Source: Tannerella sp. (GTDB taxonomy: Bacteria > Bacteroidota > Bacteroidia > Bacteroidales > Tannerellaceae). Taken from it: DNA of 60,416 bases. The stretch lies in NCBI GenBank assembly GCA_031276175.1, contig JAISNP010000117.1, positions 1-60,416 of the forward strand, in the 5' to 3' direction. A program made the translations under genes and the position numbers. Each line of letters starts with the position of its first letter. The first letter of the stretch is position 1. Below are positions 57,083 to 60,416 of the stretch, piece by piece. The notes beneath the pieces are model-generated. The model saw only the letters and a program-made list of their open reading frames with translations, did no database searches and was not told the origin of the DNA.

Positions 57083-58362
57083 AATTCGGCGACTTGTTCG
57101 TGGATGTTGTTTTCGTTCTCTTCGGGAAGCGTCACCTGCATCACAAATCCGCGCCCGCTGAACGTGAAGCCGTCGTCGGTGTTGTACACGCACAGGCCGC
57201 ACTTGATGCACTTTGCCGGCTCGAACACGATGTGTGCGCCTATCCTCCGGCGATGGAGCGCTTCGCGTGCGCCCTCCTTCGCGTAGCGTGTGTTTTTGAT
57301 GCCGTATTCCGTGGCATAGCGGCGCAGGCTGCAAGAGGTTTTCCCCGCGCAATCGCAGTACAGGCAGTTTGTTTGTGTGGAAGGAGGATGATTGTTCAGC
57401 CGGCGTTTTTCGGCGTCGGTAAAGCGCGGGTAGGTGGAATTGAAAACCCTCCCCTCCCCTTCTTCCGGCATACTGCCTGCGGAGAGCGACGCATGTATAT
57501 GCCCGGCCGTGCGACGGCCTTCCAACACCATGCGCGCCGGCTGTCTTGATTTCGTCTGCGGGATAATCGCGTCGAAATCGCCGGACGAAGGCGGTTCGGA
57601 GGTGTGCCGCAGCGTCACGCCCATCCTCCTGACGACCTCCGTTTCCAGTGCGAGTATGTCGGCGGGCACGCGCTCCGCATCAATGTAGGGAGCGAGCATC
57701 CGTCCCGACGGCTCGAATAGCGTGACGGCATACCCCAGCTTGCACAGATGGTAGGCGGCAGCCAGCGCGGCAGGGTCGGAGCCGGTAACGGCTATTTTCT
57801 TCCCGTTGCGCGCGGCGGGCGGGGCGATGGCGTCCAAATCGGTTTGCGCCACCAAGCTCTTCTTGATTTCGCGCACCGCGACGGGCTTGTCGACCGCGCC
57901 CTTGCGGCAAATCTTCTCGCACGGCGCCGGGCAGATGAAGCAGAGCGTGCCCGGTATCACCAGCGTGTCGCGCAGCAGGGCGAGCGCCTCGCCGGTTTTC
58001 CCCTCGTCGCACAGGCGGTTCATGGCGGCTACGTCCATGTTGCCCGGACAGGCCACGCCGCAGGGCGCCTCGCAATCGGCGCGATGGTCGCTCAGCAGGA
58101 GTTCGAGAGAAAGGGTGCGGCTCAGCCTGACTTCCTGAGTGTCGGTTTCGATCCTCATGCCCTCCGTCGGCATGGTCGTGCAGGCGGGGATAATCTGGCC
58201 GGTAGCGTCGTTCTTCACCGCGCATATCATGCACGACGATCGGTGCTTCGCGTCCTTCGCATAGCAGAGGGAGGGAATCGCGAAGCCTTCCCTGCGGGCT
58301 GTTTCTATCAGGCTTTCGCCCGGCAGCGCCGTTACTTCTTTGTTGTTGATGGACAGTTTCAT
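57052..58362 (-). CDS. Multi-cluster iron-sulfur protein with degenerate FAD-type fold
   Basis: A 436-residue redox protein. Residues 1-75 form a NuoG/HydA-like 2Fe-2S domain (C33, C44, C47, C61). Then CEAPCGVACPGNMDV and CFICPAPCEKICRKGAV match the 4Fe-4S region of GltD-like proteins, followed by a dinucleotide-fold stretch VTGSDPAALAAAYHLCKLGYAVTLFE whose second and third glycines are replaced. An unusual CLYCDCAGKTSC cluster and a C-terminal ferredoxin-like CIKCGLCVYN ... CPVSALY follow. It is likely a subunit partner of the NuoF/HydB-like protein at the window end, although other genes lie between. Substrate and donors are unknown. Confidence 0.72.
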   Translation of the reverse strand: MKLSINNKEVTALPGESLIETARREGFAIPSLCYAKDAKHRSSCMICAVKNDATGQIIPACTTMPTEGMRIETDTQEVRLSRTLSLELLLSDHRADCEAPCGVACPGNMDVAAMNRLCDEGKTGEALALLRDTLVIPGTLCFICPAPCEKICRKGAVDKPVAVREIKKSLVAQTDLDAIAPPAARNGKKIAVTGSDPAALAAAYHLCKLGYAVTLFEPSGRMLAPYIDAERVPADILALETEVVRRMGVTLRHTSEPPSSGDFDAIIPQTKSRQPARMVLEGRRTAGHIHASLSAGSMPEEGEGRVFNSTYPRFTDAEKRRLNNHPPSTQTNCLYCDCAGKTSCSLRRYATEYGIKNTRYAKEGAREALHRRRIGAHIVFEPAKCIKCGLCVYNTDDGFTFSGRGFVMQVTLPEENENNIHEQVAELCPVSALYRI

Positions 58363-58483
58363 TTATGAGTGATGAGTTTTAAAACCCCGCCCAAAGGGTA
58401 GTGCGGATGATTGTGCCATGCTGCTTCATAAGCAATATCTCGTCTGATTCGTTGTGCTTCGACATGACGACACTGTGATTCTT

Positions 58484-58996
58484 TCATGCTTTACGTTTTG
58501 AAGCACTTAAAAAATTATTTACTATACCCTCAATTTCATTTATGTCAGCGTCTTTTTTAACAGGCAATAGTTTATATTGTTTTACACTGTCGAAATGTAT
58601 TTCGTTCAAGCGTTCTTCAATCAATTCTAATTGCTTTATTTTATCGTCTGACAATTTCTTTGCATCAATTACTTGAATGAACAATATGTCTTTTAAGTCT
58701 ATGCTTTCTTTGTCCCGCATATATTGGGTTGACAAGGCAGAGGTAAGGTATTTGCCGCAAATCTTAGTCGGAATAAAACCGGATTCTTCGATTTCAATAA
58801 TAATACGCCCCAGCCCGTCTTGTATTATCATTGCGTCTACTTTACATAGCCGGTTTTTACGGCCTTTGTAATTCCCGGCAAAGAGCGATATTTGCTGACT
58901 TCCGCCACAAGCTTCATCACAAATGATTTTTATAATGCTTGTTTCAAGTAGAGATAAAATATCCCCAATTTTTTTGTGTAATGGATGTTCTAACAT
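58484..58996 (-). CDS. Hypothetical protein, possible nuclease-like core
   Basis: A 170-residue protein of unknown family. The stretch CKVDAMIIQ ... GRIIIEIEESGFIPTKICGKYL could fit the beta-strand and acidic residues of a PD-(D/E)xK fold (D, then ExE, then K), but this is speculative. The region is visibly richer in A/T than its neighbours, compatible with transfer. It sits between the redox gene and a hairpin-rich spacer and has no obvious operon partner. Confidence 0.6.
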   Translation of the reverse strand: MLEHPLHKKIGDILSLLETSIIKIICDEACGGSQQISLFAGNYKGRKNRLCKVDAMIIQDGLGRIIIEIEESGFIPTKICGKYLTSALSTQYMRDKESIDLKDILFIQVIDAKKLSDDKIKQLELIEERLNEIHFDSVKQYKLLPVKKDADINEIEGIVNNFLSASKRKA

Positions 58997-59114
58997 AATA
59001 CTGTTGTTTTAAGTTATACGATTAATAATTCCACACGGTGCGGTGCTTTCTTTTCCCCGCGCCGAATGCTTTTCCTTTAATTCTTTATAATGAGTATCGT
59101 ATTCATTGCCTAAT

Positions 59115-59362
59115 CAGCCTGAAGGGCTGTATTTTCATAACCGCAATGCCATTGCCGTTCGGACGAGATTCCATCTCGTTCGTGCTATCCGTGAGATTCC
59201 ATCTCACATAAATAATATTCGGATGAAATCCGCAGTGATAGACAGGACGAGCCGGCATCTCGCCCGAACGGAGGGTGTCCTGCCTTTCAGGCAGCCGTGG
59301 CGGAGCGACTTCCGTGCCGGCGGTAGCCGACCGCCGGTTATGAAAATTGCGGCTTTCAGCCG
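59115..59362. repeat. Series of at least eight short hairpins
   Basis: Consecutive perfect short inverted repeats: CAGCC..GGCTG (59115), GCAAT..ATTGC (59143), CGAGA..TCTCG (59164), GTGAGA..TCTCAC (59191), CGGAT..ATCCG (59220), CTGCC..GGCAG (59280), CCGGCGGT..ACCGCCGG (59317), CGGCT..AGCCG (59350). Many share a loop of type TTYCA. Stem sequences differ while pairing is kept. No convincing protein gene lies in the segment between 58997 and 59444. Confidence 0.75.
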
Positions 59363-59444
59363 AGTGAGGCAGCATATCCGATATACGTTTTATTGATTCC
59401 ATAATCACTACTGTTTATACAAAATTCGGGAAAGTATTTATTCA

Positions 59445-59690
59445 CTAATATTGAAGCACAAAGTCCTTATTGTTCATCATGACCGAAGCATAGAGCAAGC
59501 ACGCCGATATATCGTCCTGCCGGATGTAAGGATAGTCGGCAAGAATTTCGTTGAACGTCATGCCGGAGGCAATCAGTTCGAGCATTTGCGCCACCGTAAA
59601 ACGCATCCCCCTGATGGTGGGCTTTCCTTTGCATATCGACGCATCAATGGTGATGCGGGTCAGTAAGTCTTGTGTTGCCATATAATTCAT
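59445..59690 (-). CDS. DUF433-domain protein
   Basis: A small protein of 81 residues: LTRITIDASICKGKPTIRGMRFTVAQMLELIASGMTFNEILADYPYIRQDDISACLLYAS matches the DUF433 fold, a winged-helix-like domain proposed as an antitoxin, usually next to a DUF5615/PIN-like toxin. No toxin partner was found on either side, so it is an orphan here. The ATG at 59690 was chosen; another is three codons downstream. Confidence 0.85.
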   Translation of the reverse strand: MNYMATQDLLTRITIDASICKGKPTIRGMRFTVAQMLELIASGMTFNEILADYPYIRQDDISACLLYASVMMNNKDFVLQY

Positions 59691-59808
59691 TATTCTTTTC
59701 CTGCAAATATACGCTATATATTCATAATCCATGTACGATGAACGGGTTCATGCACAATCCCTCCTTCCGTTGAACGTCCCGCATAGCGGCGGAATCTGCC
59801 GGCTCGAA

Positions 59809-60166
59809 GTGTCCGCGACGAGAAATTCCGCTGAATTTTCTTCCGTGGAGTCTCCGGGACGAAAAATTCCATTGAATTTTCTTCCGTGGAGTGTCCGGGA
59901 CGAAAAATTCCGCTGAATTTTCTTCCGCGGAGTGTCCGCGACGAGAAATTCCGCTGAATTTTCTTCCGTGGAGTGTCCGGGACGAAAAATTCCATTGAAT
60001 TTTCTTCCGTGGAGTCTCCGGGACGAAAAATTCCGTTGAATTTTCTTCCGTGGAGTCTCCGGGACGAAAAATTCCGTTGAATTTTCTTCCGTGGAGTGTC
60101 CGGGACGAAAAATTCCGTTGAATTTTCTTCCGTGGAGTCTCCGGGACGAAAAATTCCGCTGAATTC
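59809..60166. repeat. Tandem array, 41-bp hairpin units (8.7 copies)
   Basis: Units start at 59809, 59850, 59891, 59932, 59973, 60014, 60055, 60096 and 60137 (partial), an exact 41-bp period. Each carries AAAATTC-N4-GAATTTT (or AGAAATTC in two units), a hairpin, and a GGAGTCTCC/GGAGTGTCC element. Because 41 is not a multiple of three, each minus-strand frame cycles through three copies and stays open for 41 residues per cycle; this is not taken as coding. It lies between the DUF433 gene and the ferredoxin-type gene. Confidence 0.92.
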
Positions 60167-60215
60167 CTGTTGCCGGAGCGCCGGATGTGATGTGAAACCT
60201 TTTCATCTACATTAA

Positions 60216-60416
60216 TTATTCTTTTGTTTCGGAAAATGCAACGCCGACCTTCCGTATCGCCTCGAAGCTGCACTGCTCCACGCACAGGCCGCACTGCACG
60301 CAGCGCTCCGTGTCGATGGAATGTACCGCATAGGGCGTGTAGGGGATGGCGTCTACGGGACAGGCCTTGGCGCACTTCGTGCAGCCGATGCAGCGGCCGG
60401 CGATCACTTCATATTT
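60216..60416 (-). CDS. C-terminal 2x[4Fe-4S] ferredoxin domain of a NuoF/HydB-like subunit (5' truncated by window)
   Basis: Only the last 66 residues are in the window and the frame is open to the edge. Two clusters are clear: CIGCTKCAKACPVDAI and CVQCGLCVEQCSFEAI. This tail resembles the ferredoxin-like end of NADH dehydrogenase subunit F / electron-bifurcating hydrogenase HydB. It is on the same strand as the 2Fe-2S protein at 57052-58362, which has a NuoG-like N-terminus, suggesting a common NADH/ferredoxin redox complex now separated by inserted genes and repeats. Confidence 0.7.
   Translation of the reverse strand, partial: KYEVIAGRCIGCTKCAKACPVDAIPYTPYAVHSIDTERCVQCGLCVEQCSFEAIRKVGVAFSETKE

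Noticed and set aside
59103-59408. 101-residue minus-strand frame and 96-residue plus-strand frame
   Set aside because: Both run through the short-hairpin series; no domain, and the composition reflects the inverted repeats.
59714-60206. Long repetitive minus-strand frames (FFVPETPRKKIQ type)
   Set aside because: Arise from a 41-bp repeat with no stop in any phase; three frames are open at once, so coding is unlikely.

Overview
The window looks like a chromosomal segment from a Bacteroidales-type bacterium (phylum Bacteroidota). The evidence is a type V (FimA/Mfa1-like) pilus locus, secreted proteins ending in Por/type IX secretion (T9SS) C-terminal domains, a 6-bladed beta-propeller lipoprotein, an M49 dipeptidyl peptidase III lipoprotein, a carboxynorspermidine dehydrogenase, and repeated matches to the Bacteroidota -7 promoter box TAnnTTTG close upstream of genes. 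The species cannot be named from the sequence alone.

Layout. 1-5.6 kb: tail of a T9SS-type protein, a fructosamine-kinase-like protein, a second T9SS-type protein, pgk, and a small ORF with a beta-propeller lipoprotein. 5.7-12.1 kb (minus strand): mfd, then rsmA-mgtE with overlapping ends. 12.1-17.5 kb (plus strand): an LPG-synthase-like membrane protein, pepD and uvrA in a tight run. 17.6-22.5 kb: plsC, a small membrane protein ending in a strong terminator, a truncated group II intron, guaA with a small companion gene, an ECF sigma factor and gene remnants. 23-34.6 kb (minus strand): a probable type V pilus operon (major fimbrillin, Mfa2-type anchor, two fimbrillin-like lipoproteins, then a 1576-residue FG-GAP protein with a T9SS-like tail). 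36-52.5 kb: a methyltransferase, then housekeeping genes mostly on the minus strand (recQ, recJ, fmt, purA, fur, DPP III, a nested decayed insertion-sequence region, a FemAB-like gene, recA, bcp, carboxynorspermidine dehydrogenase, a cyclophilin). 52.5-60.4 kb: an AspT/YidE-type transporter, two PQQ-like beta-propeller proteins, a 2Fe-2S/4Fe-4S protein, and the end of a NuoF/HydB-like ferredoxin-tailed subunit, the last two separated by small genes and repeats.

The most unusual feature is a family of at least eight intergenic tandem arrays. Their unit sequences differ, but the unit lengths cluster tightly (20, 21, 21, 21, 21, about 22, 23 and 41 bp), close to two or four turns of B-DNA, and units carry a short palindrome or hairpin. 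Several arrays alternate two unit types. The 25-unit array at 35.3 kb is capped at both ends by units of the type that makes up the 47.4-kb array, and the 47.4-kb array is bracketed by a 27-28 bp inverted repeat, so the arrays look related by descent or mechanism. None is associated with cas genes. Phased protein-binding arrays, a mobile repeat family, or RNA processing/termination elements all remain possible.

No rRNA or tRNA gene was recognised. Functional names rest on motifs and overall resemblance to known families; no database search was run.
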